NCBI GenBank assembly: GCA_013397795.1
Contig: VZTJ01001450.1
Span: 186,001-250,000 of the forward strand
Reading direction: 5' to 3'
From: Orthonyx spaldingii
Lineage: Eukaryota > Chordata > Aves > Passeriformes > Orthonychidae
Length of the DNA: 64,000 nt
Shown: piece after piece, positions 12,401 through 24,345 of the stretch
Layout of the letters: each line of letters starts with the position of its first letter
How positions within the stretch are numbered: the first letter of the stretch is position 1
Made by a program: the position numbers and the translations under genes
The notes under the pieces: generated by a model
The model's database searches: none
Told to the model about the DNA's origin: nothing
What the model saw: only the letters and a program-made list of their open reading frames with translations

Positions 12401-13624
12401 ATCTGTCCAAACACTGCTCAGCTACTTGTCCAAAGGCTATTTTATGGAATTTGGTGTTGAAGTGTTTGTCTGTGCACCTGTGGTTGCACACAAGGACACT
12501 TTTTCTTCCTTAGCTAAATATTTATACAGGAGATACTTGCACGTAATACTGCTTATTTTCCTTTTGCTTTAGTGAAAATATTGCTATTAAAATAGAGCAG
12601 GGCAGAAATAGGATGCAGCTCCTCTGCTCAGAGCAGGTCCATCTGCTTCTTGAGGCTGAACATTTTTCACTGATTATTCACTGCAGAGCTCCTGTAACAG
12701 CAACAATGGAGGGGAGCCCACGGCTCCAGGCTACTGGCTCAGAGTCACCCTGGCAGAGACCTCAGGGACCTGGGAAACCACCAGGATTTGAAGATTTTGC
12801 TTCTTTCCTTTCCAGGGAGGTCAAGCACAGCAGCCCTCAGCCCTCATGCAGCACTTGAACCACTTGGTGGATCTGAATCAGCTGGATTTCTAGCATGTCA
12901 AACATTTTTCAGTCCTGAAAATGTGTGATGTCACAGCCCTCTGCAATTCCCTTACCTGGGGGTCAGAAATGGGAACTGCAGGGCTTGGATCAGGCTCTGG
13001 GATCCTTGGATCCTCTCACTCCAGCTGGGAGTCTGTTGTCAGCAGTTTTACCAAGCCCTGACCAGGGTCTGCTCCTCACTGGATCTTCCCTCAGTGCTGC
13101 CACAGTGGGGAAAATTAGAAATGAAAACTAAAATTAAAAAATCTTTGTTCCTTTTGGCTGAATTACAGGAACCTTATCAGGCTCCTTCTAGGGACAATGG
13201 ACTCATCCTTAAAGGAAAAGGGGTTGCAGATGGAGTTTCGTCTGCTTTGTTATGAGAGATGGCAACAACAAAGTGAAATTTGGATAAATTTCAGTTCACT
13301 GTTTTAGAAATGAATTGCTGAACTAAAAGAAAAAAGCTGTACTAGAAGAAACTTAAAATTCTGCAGTCTGGGGGTTTTTTTGTGCAGTTTAGAAAGCTAG
13401 GTCTTGTTTTCAGTTTCTCTGTGTGATTTATGAGAACACAGAGATGCTTTGCTTTATGAATTCAGTGATTCTCTGCAAAATTATTGAGTGTAATGAAAAT
13501 AATTTAAGTCCTTTTTATTGTAATGCAGTGTTAATTCTTGGAAATACAAAATACTACAAAATGCACACCTTACAGTATAATACATATCCTGGGAATAAAG
13601 CAGCCCCTCTTCTTTATAAAGTAC

Positions 13625-13650
13625 CAATGCTTAATTATTATTAAGCATTG
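13625..13650. repeat. Perfect 11 bp inverted repeat (hairpin)
   Basis: Arms CAATGCTTAAT and ATTAAGCATTG are perfectly complementary around a TATT loop. Each arm contains a TTAAT/ATTAA homeodomain-like core. It could be a cruciform-prone sequence or a paired transcription-factor site. There is no coding context. Confidence 0.8.
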
Positions 13651-16512
13651 ATTATTTGTTTTGTGTTGCATGAATTTCTAACTTTTTGTTGCTGTTTAAT
13701 TAAAATCAACAAATGCAGCTTGCTCCAAGTGTGTAACCTGCTGTTCCCCTGGTGTTTATAAGCAATCCTTAATCTTCCCTTTTCCCTTGCTGTCACCTCC
13801 AAGTGCTCCTCCTGCAATGATTAGAACCCTCCTTCACCTTTAAGAATGGCAGAGTCACAAACAATATATTCACGTGAAAGGGAAATGCTTGCCCAGCCCG
13901 TCCTGGCAGCTCTTTGATGTCCCTGGAGCATCCTCCAGCCATCCCCTTGGGAAGGGGAACAAGTGGAACATTGTCCTGTGGGGCAGAGGGGTCTGCATGC
14001 TGCACACAGACAGAAAACACCGCTCAGCCCCTGCGCGCTGTGCTGGACGGAAAATCGGGAATTTTTAGGAAGAAAAGCATAGACATGTTCCCCAAACAGC
14101 TGCTAATTGATGGCTTGGCCAGTCAGTCCTAGGGCACGTGTGTGGGGCAGCCCACAGGTGAGTGTGCAGAAGTTATGTAGATTTCTTTGGCAAGAAAAAC
14201 ATTGCTTTTCTTGAATGAGACTGTCAGAAAACAGAACATTCAGAGCATAATTCAAGATGGCAACAATGATTGAAAAGTTTCAGCTCGAGGTGATTTTGGC
14301 TTTAATTTAGCAACATGCTCTATGTGTGTGTTTAGATTTTGGTAAGGAACTGAGAATTGTCATTTGAAGGCACAGCAGGAGCTCCTGATGGTCAGCCTGC
14401 CCAAAAGACAAAGCTCAGATGGTTCAGATGATGCTGAATTCATGCTGTGAGAGCCTCTGTGTTAAGTGATTCCAAAGTACTTTCTGAAGAATTTGGTGGT
14501 TTCTATGTTTAAGATGTGTGATATGCAAGAAGGACATAGACATTACTTCACTTGGCAATTGGGTGCCAGCACTAAGATTTGGGGTTTTTTAAATCCTTCT
14601 GAAACTGAAAACCTTAAAATTATTGGACATTAAATTTAAGGCTGGATGATATGGCCAAGTTCACAGAGAAAGCTCATGGTCAGTGGGCAGCAGAACATGA
14701 ATTCTGGCTCCAGGATCCACATCTAAAATACCACCTTTTATTGCTTCGAGACTTGCAATGATGACAATTTAAAATTACAACTGGCTGAATGCACCAACCA
14801 AACAGACCTGGGAAAAGAATTAGAGATAATTTGCCATCTTCCCTGTCTGTTGTCTGCTACAAAGGGATGGTTGCATTCCCTGTTCAGACCCTGCTCTGCA
14901 GCTCCTCAGTCTTGCCCCGGTTCAGGGGAGGCAGAATTCTTGTTTTCCCCTAAACCTGTTGTGCCTTTTGGTAGAGGCCCTCTGATTTCTATACATTGTG
15001 AAGTGCTGGTTATGCCAATAGTGAGCAAATAATAATTCAAGTGTAATGAATACATGCTGATAGACAGATAAATCTTTTTCTTGGATTTTTGCATACTTAA
15101 GAGCCTGGCCCCACTCCCATTCCATTGAGGGCAGAGGAGATGCCTGTGAGATTAGTCCCACATTAACGACTACAGAACATTATGTCATAGGAGAGTATAA
15201 CAAAAGATTGTGTCATATAGGTACCAAAAACCCCAGTTACCTTCCTAAGGCAGTGCTTCAAAACCTGTTGGTTCAGCAGATCTTAAACTCGCATAAACAA
15301 CTTTTTGTACTCTTTAAAACATTTGCATTACTGAAATGCTGATTGATTTCTGCTGTGCTATTGTCCAACCTACGACCTGCTGAAAATATCCTGTGGTGTT
15401 GTTTTCCCCCTGCTTCTTTTGAAGCAGTTACAAAATGTAGAGATGAAATAAGATATTGTAAAATGCAATTTCGATGGATTCTGCCTGATCCACGGGTAAT
15501 GAAAGGGATGTTGTTTGTGGGCTCAGGGGAGATGGAAACATTTGGGCACCGTGTCTGGCAGAGCTTGTAAGCAATACCCACAGCCTCAAACGCCCAAAAG
15601 CCAGTCAGGGATGACTCAGGTGGTTCTCCCAGCTCAACAAACAGCAGATGTCCTAAAGCAAAGTGGTTTTGCCTAAATGTGTATGTTAACTTCTTATGTG
15701 CACTTAGGCACACAAAGGAGGAGATTGATTTCTAGAAAGGCTTCTGTAACATGGAGTTATATCTAAGATTAGAGCTCATGATGGATGTCTTCAGAATATT
15801 GATATCATGTTACTCTCTCCATCAATCACAGCCTGCTTGCAACTGCTTTGAAAATGAAGGTCAACCAATTAAAACGACAAATAGGGGGTAAACAAGTCTT
15901 AGAGCTTAGGTAGCCTTAGAGCTGCTCAGGTGAGAGGCAGCAGCACTGAGCTGGGATGCTCTGTGCTGCTCTAGAACCAGGTTCTGCTGCGCTGGCCCCG
16001 TCCAGCCACCAACACCCAGCTGGAAGCTGCAGCCAGGGTATGAACTGGAACCGTGGGGACTCTTCTGCTGAGCTTAAAATCTGTGAACTAAACATCAAAT
16101 AGGAGAACTGAGGGACTCCAGTGGCTGCAAACCTTTAGACCACTATTTAAAACTCTCCAGAACATGTTTTGAAATATTAAGCCATTTAATTTCTTGCAGA
16201 AAATTCTCAAATCCTGTTTACCTCCTTTGTTGTGGAAATAGTCAGAAACTGCCTGATTGGAATCATCCAAACAGCTGCTGGCAACTGCCATCATCTCTTG
16301 CAAAGTTGATATTAGCAAGAAATAATTGAATTTCTTATCTTTTACTACATAATTGCAACAAAAAAAACCCCCAGCACCCTACCTTAAAGGGAGGGGGAGG
16401 GCAAGGAAAGGTGCATAATTGAAGAGACAATCCCTGTCTCACACATGTAGTGACAAGCTTTATGTGATTTTTATTGCAAATTACTGTATCCTGCTGATCA
16501 AGAATAATTATC

Positions 16513-16526
16513 ATCACCATGGCAAC
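16513..16526 (+). promoter_or_regulatory. X-box-like (RFX) motif
   Basis: ATCACC-AT-GGCAAC matches the RFX X-box consensus GTNRCC(N0-3)RGYAAC with one mismatch, in the first half-site. RFX factors regulate ciliary, neuronal and MHC class II genes. No promoter context is visible. Confidence 0.35.
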
Positions 16527-18350
16527 TTGCTATGGCAAGAGTGACTGGGGGTGGGACAGAGTGGGATGGTTCCTGGAGAGCAGTGGTGACTTGCTCGTTT
16601 GGGACGTCTTGAGCGTCTCTTTGGCTCTTGAAATATTAATGCTCATCCTCCACGTTTGCCTTGGCTTCCGTACCCAGCGAGGAAATGGGGGATGTTGCAT
16701 CAGCGTGAAAGCCCAAGAGCTGGGACTGCTCTTTAATGCAGGTCCTGCTTTGGCTGAGTTGGGAAGCTGAGCCTGGAGCCCCCGAGCTCAGAGAGCAGCG
16801 ACCCCGCTCTCGCTGCCCCTCGCCCCCCTGGGGAAGGGTAAATGACATTGCTGCAGATTCTTGAAGGGGTGGGGGGCACTTAGACTTCTCTTTTTCCTTG
16901 CCGTGCCCCTGTAGTAGATGCCTTGGCAACAGCAAACATCCACATTTATTTATGCATTTGGCCCATGATTTCTGTTTTGCAACCCTCTCTCCTCATGATT
17001 TCTTGCAAAATTCATTGCATGTTGTTGTTTTTCATTTCTTCTTTCAGTAGCATTTCACCTATGCAGAGATGATGCTGTTTCAAAGGTACCTTTCAGATTA
17101 TTTTAAAATGAAAAATAACATTATGAGGAATACCAGGTGGCCTGGACATTTGTGAACACACAGAACAGCATTTTAATGGTTTGAGTAGATGATGAAAACA
17201 ACTCATAAAGTTAAGATTATGCTATATGACTTCATAAAGAGGACTTATGATATTCCAAAACATCAATGTATCTTTACTGAAGTTTCCAAATTCCTCAAAT
17301 CAAGAGTTAAGGTAGCACAGACCCAATGTTTTAGAGGAAGCAGAAGAACAGATTTCAGATATGTGGCAAGTTTGCACCATGGTGCTAAATCTTTCCAGTC
17401 CTGAGGATAAAGTCAGTTGGACTTGTTCCCTTTGGGCATTGCCAGAATAACTGCTGAGGGGCAGGGCTGAGCTGAGGACAGGGGCTGGTGATCTGAAAAT
17501 CTGAATTCTGTCAAAGCAGAGCCTCAGTGCCCAGGGCTCTGCCACTGCTCTCATCCCTTCTGTCTCCTCTGCTCCTTTCAGGGATGTCCCCTTTTCCCCT
17601 GGCAGAAGGGGAGGGATTAGCGAGGCCTCCCACGGGCTGAGAGTTGGGCAGAGGCCCTGGGGATGTCCCCAGGCATGGGAATGTGGGAAAACGCAGTAAA
17701 AAGGGGCAGAGCGTCAGTATCCACCATTTCTCGGCTTCTTTTTCTGTCCTTACATTTTCTCCTTACTCTGCTCTCGGCTCTGGGGAGGCAGCAGTCCAGG
17801 GAGTGATGGCAAAAAGATGGAAGCACCCAAATCCAGCAGCCCTTTAGCACCTCATGTCCCCCTGCACTTTCACCACTGCTGTTCCCAGCCCAACTGCCCA
17901 TGCTCTGCTCCCAGAGATTTGTTTACAAGTGCTGGGGCTGTGACAGACATTCAGAATTCAGGCTCTTGGTTCTTTTTCTGGCACTCAGTCCCGTGGCCGA
18001 GAAATGACTGCTGTGACTGATTCAAAATTATCCTGCTCTCAATGCTTATTAAAATCTTTCATCTCCCACTCATTTCATTTGCATTGTACTGCTTCCAAGT
18101 TGGTGTGTGGCCTTCAGGGCACTTTAAAAGTAGCATTTTAAATCTACAAGTTGCTTCCTCTAAGAGCTGTTTTCCTCCCAAAACATAAGCATATATCTAC
18201 TGGGGAAGGCCAGATGAGCCTGGGATGATTTTTTTTTTTCCTCTTGGGGTCTTATTTGTGTACAAAGCATTATCCTATGGAAGTTCAGATGCTCTGAATG
18301 TAACATTCTGTAAACCCACACAAGTGCTGCCTTCAGTGTGGACAGCACCC

Positions 18351-18438
18351 TCAGGCACAGGGTGGGATTGTTGGGGGTCCTAGGCAGGGCCAGGGGTTGG
18401 ACTGGATGGAATCTCCTTCCAGCTCGGGAGATTCTGTG
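18351..18438 (+). mobile_element. CR1 LINE 3' end fragment
   Basis: Reads 'caggcacagggtgggattgt', 'tgggggtcctaggcagggcc', 'ggggttggactggatggaat', 'ctccttccagctcgggagat', then 'tctgtgaa'. This is the CR1 3' end type with the '...gttggacttgatgatccttgtgggtcccttccaactc' ending. It belongs to the same 3'-end group as the large copy at 62-63 kb. It is sense orientation, about 90 bp and non-coding. Confidence 0.9.
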
Positions 18439-21400
18439 AAAACAGCAGTTCTTAAACATGAGGCTGGTCTCACTCCAGGCCAGGAAAACATCTATGAGGA
18501 CAAAGTTAGGATGGTTTATTTTCTCTCTTACTGATTAATTAATTACTGTCTGCTCTTGCGCTCACCAGAGCAGCCATTGCCCCCCTGCAGTGCTCTGTCT
18601 CTGTGGTCAGGTTTGGATGGCATTGAAAGGGATTGGGAAAGTGCAGCCAGAAACGTGGAGCTCAGGTAGACACTGCGGGGTGGAGTTCAGGGAGTGAGGG
18701 GTCGGGATGTGAGACCAGAACAGACCCTCCTGCTCTCAGCTTGGGAATCACAGGCAGCAGATTCAGGTTTTAACTACTGTGTCTGACAAATCTAAGGACA
18801 TTGCTTCTGGTTTTTATAAGTAATGTGGTTATGAACTGACACATTTTTGAATCTAAATAATTCTTGTTTCTGCACTTTGGGTTTTCTATCTGTTGCTCTA
18901 ACTACTGGGCACTAAAATGATAGCAAGAAACATTTGCAGAGTGTGACCAAATATCACATAATTAAGCAATTTGACACTGGAATGCAGAAAACAAAATGTA
19001 ACAGTAAAAGACTGGTCTAGATTTGGTCTGCTCAAAGTAATAATAAAGACATCAGCAGGGAAATCAGTCATGCACATATATTATTTGTGTGCACTTAAGT
19101 TGGACAGATAGGATAATGGATGTGGTATACACCAGATGTTACATTTCCTGAAAATAGATATGTTAAAGGAGCTCACAAGTGGTTGTCAATGCCCCTTTCA
19201 TTACCCCATCAGTCTAAATTTATCCAGTTGAAATAAACATCTTAGTTTGTCTGAACTTGGGATTCGCCTTTAAGTTCTCTGTCCTACTTTTATGTGCACA
19301 AGATAATAGTTAAACACTCTGCCATGCTATGCTGTAGTTTTTCTTAAATCCTCTAAAGAATTTAAAAGGTAGGAACTTTCTCACTGGCTCATTTTAAGAC
19401 AGAAGCAGCAGCCAGGTAGGCACAGGGGTGTTTAACATAGCCAAGGCCACATTTTGGCAGTAGTTTTGTCTTGTCCATCACAACATGCAGAAATAACCTT
19501 CTCAGCTGCCCCTGTGTCCCTGCACAGCCCAGGCTGATACAGGTCAGGCATTTATAGGAATTGCTGGGGGAATACACGTGCATCTGTAGCAGTTAGATTT
19601 CCATAGGGGGTGTGCTTTGTTTTGCTGTGGAGCTCGCACTGGGAAATTTCACAATGTCTTTGGTGTTGTGCCTCAGAATAAACCTCCAGCCAAGTTTTTT
19701 AGGATTTAACGCAGATTTCTCAGTGGAGCAGTGTTGGAGGGGCAGCTGAAAAGGCTTTAGCATTGGCTGGCATCTCAGGTACGTTCAGGAGGTCCAGAGC
19801 CCCTTCCCATTGCAGGACTGAACATCCTCACCCGAGTGCACAGGGCAGGACAGCACCCAGCTGGGCATGACCAGACTGGCTCCTCAAATCAACTGGTTCT
19901 AGACAGAGAAACTCTCAAAGGAAAATGCACAGAGAGAGAGAATCCTTCCTAGAAGGAAGTGCAGAAGGGAAATCCCCAGAAGGGATTGATTCAGAGAGTA
20001 GCAGGGCTTTCAAAGAGGTATATTTTTGAGGAAAACTTCGGTTTTAGACTTCATTAATAAAGCATTTCAGTGTAATGTAGCACTGTTTGAGGCTTCATTA
20101 TGGACCTGTTTGGTCTTTTATTGAAGCTTAGCACATGCACAAAACATTTGGAATTGTTTTTAGAGATATTTTCTTCAAAAGAAGCCAATAAATTCTACTG
20201 AAAGGACAGGCAATCTTAAAGGTTAAAAGCACTCTGTAATGCATGTAGTAGTTTACCAAGGTAGTAGTTGGTCATGTTTTTGCAGACAGTTTAAAAAAAT
20301 AGATGTAATTGAAGAAGAAATACCATCAAGGTGCTGGTACCTTCAGGATTCGATGGGAATGGCTGCTCAGCAGCCCGGGGAGCAGAGAGCTGGGAGCACA
20401 CACTGGTGTTTGCACTGGCAGCTGTAGGAAAAGGTGTGTCTTCAGCTGTGTCCGTGCTTCTCTGTGGAACTCATTCTGTGAAGGTTTCAAGCATTCACAA
20501 CCACACGTTTATTCCCTCTGGTGACTGTTGCCCCCCTGGCCATGGTGGGACCCTGTGGATTTATATGGACTCGAGGTCTGACCTGTCCTGTGGAGACCCT
20601 TCCAGGCTCCTCTGGGGGAGGGAAGGAATTTGTGTTGCTGTTGACCAATGTTTTCAACACCAGGAATCCTTTATTAAAAATGCCAGCCAGGGGAGAACAC
20701 TCTTGGGTTATTTGATCTTTTGAGCAATGGTCTCCTCAGTTGAGCACTTCATCTGATAAGGAATAGGCTGCTGCTGACATGGACGGGGCAGGACTGGAGC
20801 ATTGCTCCACGTGTTGATGTCTGCAGGGCATTCAGCCCCAGGCCAGGGAAAAGCTGCCTTTAGCAGCTCTAACTGTTGATGGTGGTGCTCTCAGGGGGTT
20901 TGGGATGTTGAGGAGAACTCCACTGAAATAAGGAATAGGATGTGAGTAAAGGAGGAGTCTGGAAAAGGAAGTACATCTGAGCTGGACAGAGCCTGTGGAG
21001 TGTGTGGAATGCTCTTGTCAGCAGTTATTTTTGTGCCAATAAGTTAGATAACTGTTACTGTTTACATACCAATTTGCTCTGTTATTGAATAATTTCTGTA
21101 GTAACCAGGGCAACAGCTACATCACATGATAAATTAATTACCCCAAAGATACCCATCTTCATAAAGGAGCTTCATATCATCAGGTTATGTAGATGCTTGG
21201 AAAATTTCATACATTTCTTAACTGGGAGATAGGTCCAGTAAATAAACAAAATCATCCCAGACTTCAGGCTCAGCCACAACCTGTGTGTGGTGTAAGAAGC
21301 CTTCCCCCTGACTGGACTGGGTTTTGGATCTAGTTTTAAGATCTGCTTAATAAAACCAAGTTCTTGAATTTCTTTTCTGCCTGTTCCATTCATGTAGACC

Positions 21401-23670
21401 TGAGCAGAAGCCCCCAGGCAAGAGAAAACTTGGCATGGGATGGGCAGAACGAGGTGAAGATTTGTCTTTTAATCCATCATAAAGCCCATGGTACAGGATT
21501 AGAGGAAAGGCAGGGGGACTTCTGAGCTTTGGCTTCTTGTGGTGATTTTTCATGGAATAAATGAACTCCCATGCCAGCAAAACTGAACTTGAGTTACTCA
21601 ACCTTGAAGCATCTCATTGTATAGAGGAATGAGGCTGCCAGAGCCCAGTGTTCAGGAGACTACAACCTCCCAAAAGTGCTGGAGATTTAAACTCTGATTC
21701 ATTTCTACAGCAAAACCCACAAGTGTGGCATAAATATTTTCCTCTTGTTTTGATGGTTTTAGAAGGTAAAGAAAAGCCTGAAACATGGCAGGAGAGCAGA
21801 AAAGTTAGGTCTAAATCGACCTGAGAATATTAATAAAGATCAGTGTTTATAGCTGGAATAAAATGGACTATCAGGGTCCCAGTCAGGGTGAGAAGTGCTG
21901 CAGCTGGAGATGTTTCTAGGTCAGGAGATTTAATTTCTCTTCATTCAAGGCAGCAATAAATGGTGGGTTAGGTGGGACAGACCTGTCAAAAGGGGTTGTG
22001 GGTCTTCAGCACTGCTGATCTTCCAGTCACGGTGCAATGTCCTCCTCCGAGCTCCGCTGGAAATCCAAGTTATGGGGCTGAGTGGAAGAATCAGTAACAA
22101 TCTGTAAGTTCTGTCTGTTACAGGGCTTTGTTCTATTCCTGACTTCTCCTGTTCAGATTCTGTGCTGTGAATGTTGTGGGACCTGCTGAAGTGGGTGCTG
22201 TGGCAGCTCTGGCTGGGTTTGCAGCATCCTGATAAATAACTTGCTGACACACCAGAGATAGGGACCTCCCAGACTGTCAGAACTTGATTTCAGTGTACCA
22301 AAGCCAATTAGCTCTCTACTTATATTAGAGATAAGCTACTTAAAAGATCGAAACTTTTTTTTTTCCTTTTTGCTACTTGTGATAATTTTGGAAGTCCAAA
22401 GCTTTTCTAAAATTAGTTGAAGAACTTAATAATGATTGAAGTCATGTACAATGCACAGCGTGGTGGGATGCTGAAGCTGTTGCATTAGGTTTCTACACAC
22501 ACAGTAGTATTGGCAATATTCTGTCCAAGGGAAGAAAGGTAGGAAAGAGGAACAGAAAAGCCAAAATTAAGAGGTTCAAGGTGCTTAATTTTATGGAATC
22601 TGTGAAGAAATATGTCTTCAAAATCTTCAGAGCAAAGGAGAATGGGGAAGCAGCTCTATAATTACTCCAATCAGATAGTATGCCAACAAAAAAGGAACAA
22701 TTAGTGATGTTTCCCAGTCAGTAGATATTTCTCCTTACCTGAGTGATCTATTGCAGAGATATGTAATTAGGACCATGTAATAATAGGGTGGGTAACTCTA
22801 TCCCTGTCAAAAAGGGAAGAAAATCCATCCTATTGATAATTGCAGGTTTCTCTGTGTCTCACTTCTTTCCATCCTCCTTTTCTCCTCATCAAATTCCTTA
22901 AACGTGCCTGGCTTTTGGCTCACCACAGTTTAGTTTGAGTCAGTGGACATGTTTACACATGGCATTCAAAGAGTTAACAAAATGAAGAATGAAAAATCAA
23001 ACCAAAGAAACAAGCAAAAAACAATCAAAAAAAGGAGAGTCTTGGCCACCTAATTCAGAGATAAAAGTTCCTACATTGTGAGGTGCCAATGAGTTGAGTC
23101 TCAAAAACACCAAGAAAAACTGTGATAATTTTAAAAATCCTATTTGCTGTCCTTTAATTTTCTTTTCTCTTCTTTTTTTACAGCCTAGACCACATAAGAA
23201 CTGACAATTTTAGCAATTAAATTTGTCCGTTTGTGATGACCTCTAAATGCTGGGGTAAAAATAATGCAGGTCTTTTTAGATGTTGGCTCCAGTAGAGTTT
23301 GTGCATTACATCCAAAACTCTGTAATGGGATTGCAAAATTCAATCTCCAGGTTAAAAACCACAAAAAGATGATAGCAATGCCTGGTCAAAGACCACAGCT
23401 GCTGTTCCCAGGTCAAATCCCCAGTTTGCTGCACTAGATCTGGTGGCAGGGATGAGCTGCACAGCATCTTGTGTCTTGCCCGAGGCCAGGCAGGTACACT
23501 GTTGAAAAACTTTACTTAAGTAGGAAAATTTTGCCATATCACCACAAAGAAATTCCCCCCTTGAAAAAAAAGGTGTTACACAGCCTGGCACTAACCCTTG
23601 TCCTTTGGAGGAAATGGCTCCTGCTGCAGGTGGCCGAGGGCTTGCTGGGCACAGGTACAAGGCAGGAACT
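18439..23670. other. Non-coding stretch with one strong RFX motif
   Basis: No exon or transposon recognised. It contains the perfect X-box at 21101-21114, an ATTAATTAATTA homeodomain-type run near 18534-18545, and an A-rich low-complexity tract at about 22978-23035. An acceptor-like TTTTTTTACAG near 23175 is followed by early stops in all three frames. Confidence 0.5.
21101..21114 (+). promoter_or_regulatory. Perfect RFX X-box motif
   Basis: GTAACC-AG-GGCAAC fits both half-sites of the RFX X-box consensus GTNRCC(N0-3)RGYAAC exactly, with a 2 bp spacer. It sits in an AT-rich block without repeats. The match is direct. Whether it is bound, and which gene it serves, cannot be told from the sequence. 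Confidence 0.55.
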
Positions 23671-23676
23671 GCTGGC

Positions 23677-24345
23677 TCATGTCAGAGTTCTTGGTGCCAA
23701 AGCTGTGGTGGTTCTTGCTTCTTGTTGGAGGAGTTCTTCTAATGCTGCCTGTGAGAGGTGAGCCTGAAACGCAGCAGCTTCACACCAGAATGGATCAGTA
23801 TTGGCAGGGTGCAGATCCAGACTGATGGGTTTGTGAGGAGCTGTGTGCTCCTGCAGTGACAGCTCCGTGTGTGCACTGCCTGCCACCTCCACCCCTCCCA
23901 AACCCCTCTGGTGGCACTTGGCTGGAGCAGTTTGCTAGAGGTGCCATTTTATTTGTCTCAACAATCGCCAGCTGTTCTCAGTTGAGACCCAGGCACAACC
24001 CAGGGGGAGCCCCAGGACCTGGAGGTGCTCCAGGCGTGGCCCTGCTGCCCTGGACCTGGCGGTGCCCATGGGCAGGGTGGGCTGCTGGCCAAATACCGTC
24101 CACCAAATCCTGCTGGAACAGCCACCGAGCACTGCTGGCATTCGTGGAGAGGTGTGAGAAGAGCCCCTGCTGGGGCACAGGCTGGGGATGGGGCTCACCT
24201 GGGCTGTGCTGCACATTCTTGAGCACCATCTGCTGGTGCTGCTCCTGGAGCAGTGACCTGTGCGGATGGCTGGGCTTGTCTGCATCTCAGCCCTCAGCCA
24301 TGGCACAGCTGCAGCTCTCCTCAGTCAAGCCGGCTTCAAACTGAG
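23677..24345 (-). other. GC-rich block with possible minus-strand transcript end
   Basis: On the minus strand the block has overlapping open frames of 74-123 codons. One contains the plausible-looking stretch HLSQAALEELLQQEARTTT. A donor-like CAG|GTGAGC follows a short open segment with VLKNVQHSPG. None of this matches a protein I recognise, and open frames are expected at this GC content. At 23948-23988 an 8 bp hairpin precedes AATAAA by one base, and a G-rich tract (plus-strand C-rich, 23879-23911) lies downstream, as at a polyadenylation site. It could be an lncRNA, an untranslated exon or chance. Confidence 0.2.
23948..23988 (-). terminator. Hairpin plus AATAAA (candidate poly(A) site)
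   Basis: GTCTCAAC (23955-23962) and GTTGAGAC (23981-23988) form a perfect 8 bp stem with an 18 nt loop. Read on the minus strand, AATAAA (23953 down to 23948) begins one base after the stem. Downstream on that strand is a G-rich element (23911 down to 23879). The layout resembles a polyadenylation site with an auxiliary G-rich downstream element. No upstream gene was recognised. Confidence 0.3.

Larger units (their letters stand above)
7901..18350. other. Long non-coding stretch, single-copy
   Basis: About 10 kb without a recognisable exon or transposon. It holds a C-rich tract (9059-9086), an A-rich microsatellite (9449-9475), a perfect hairpin (13625-13650) and an RFX-type motif (16513-16526), each listed separately. 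Several AT-rich, repeat-free blocks, for example 11.0-11.4 and 15.2-15.6 kb, have the texture of conserved non-coding DNA, but conservation cannot be judged from one sequence. Confidence 0.5.

Noticed and set aside
15273..15713. 146-codon minus-strand frame in AT-richer DNA
   Set aside because: A handful of frames this long is expected by chance over six frames of 64 kb; no domain or splice signals seen.
17048..17085. Possible 35-38 nt microexon between TTTCTTCTTTCAG and AAG|GTACCT
   Set aside because: Splice-like pairs this close occur often by chance; no flanking exons or recognisable peptide.
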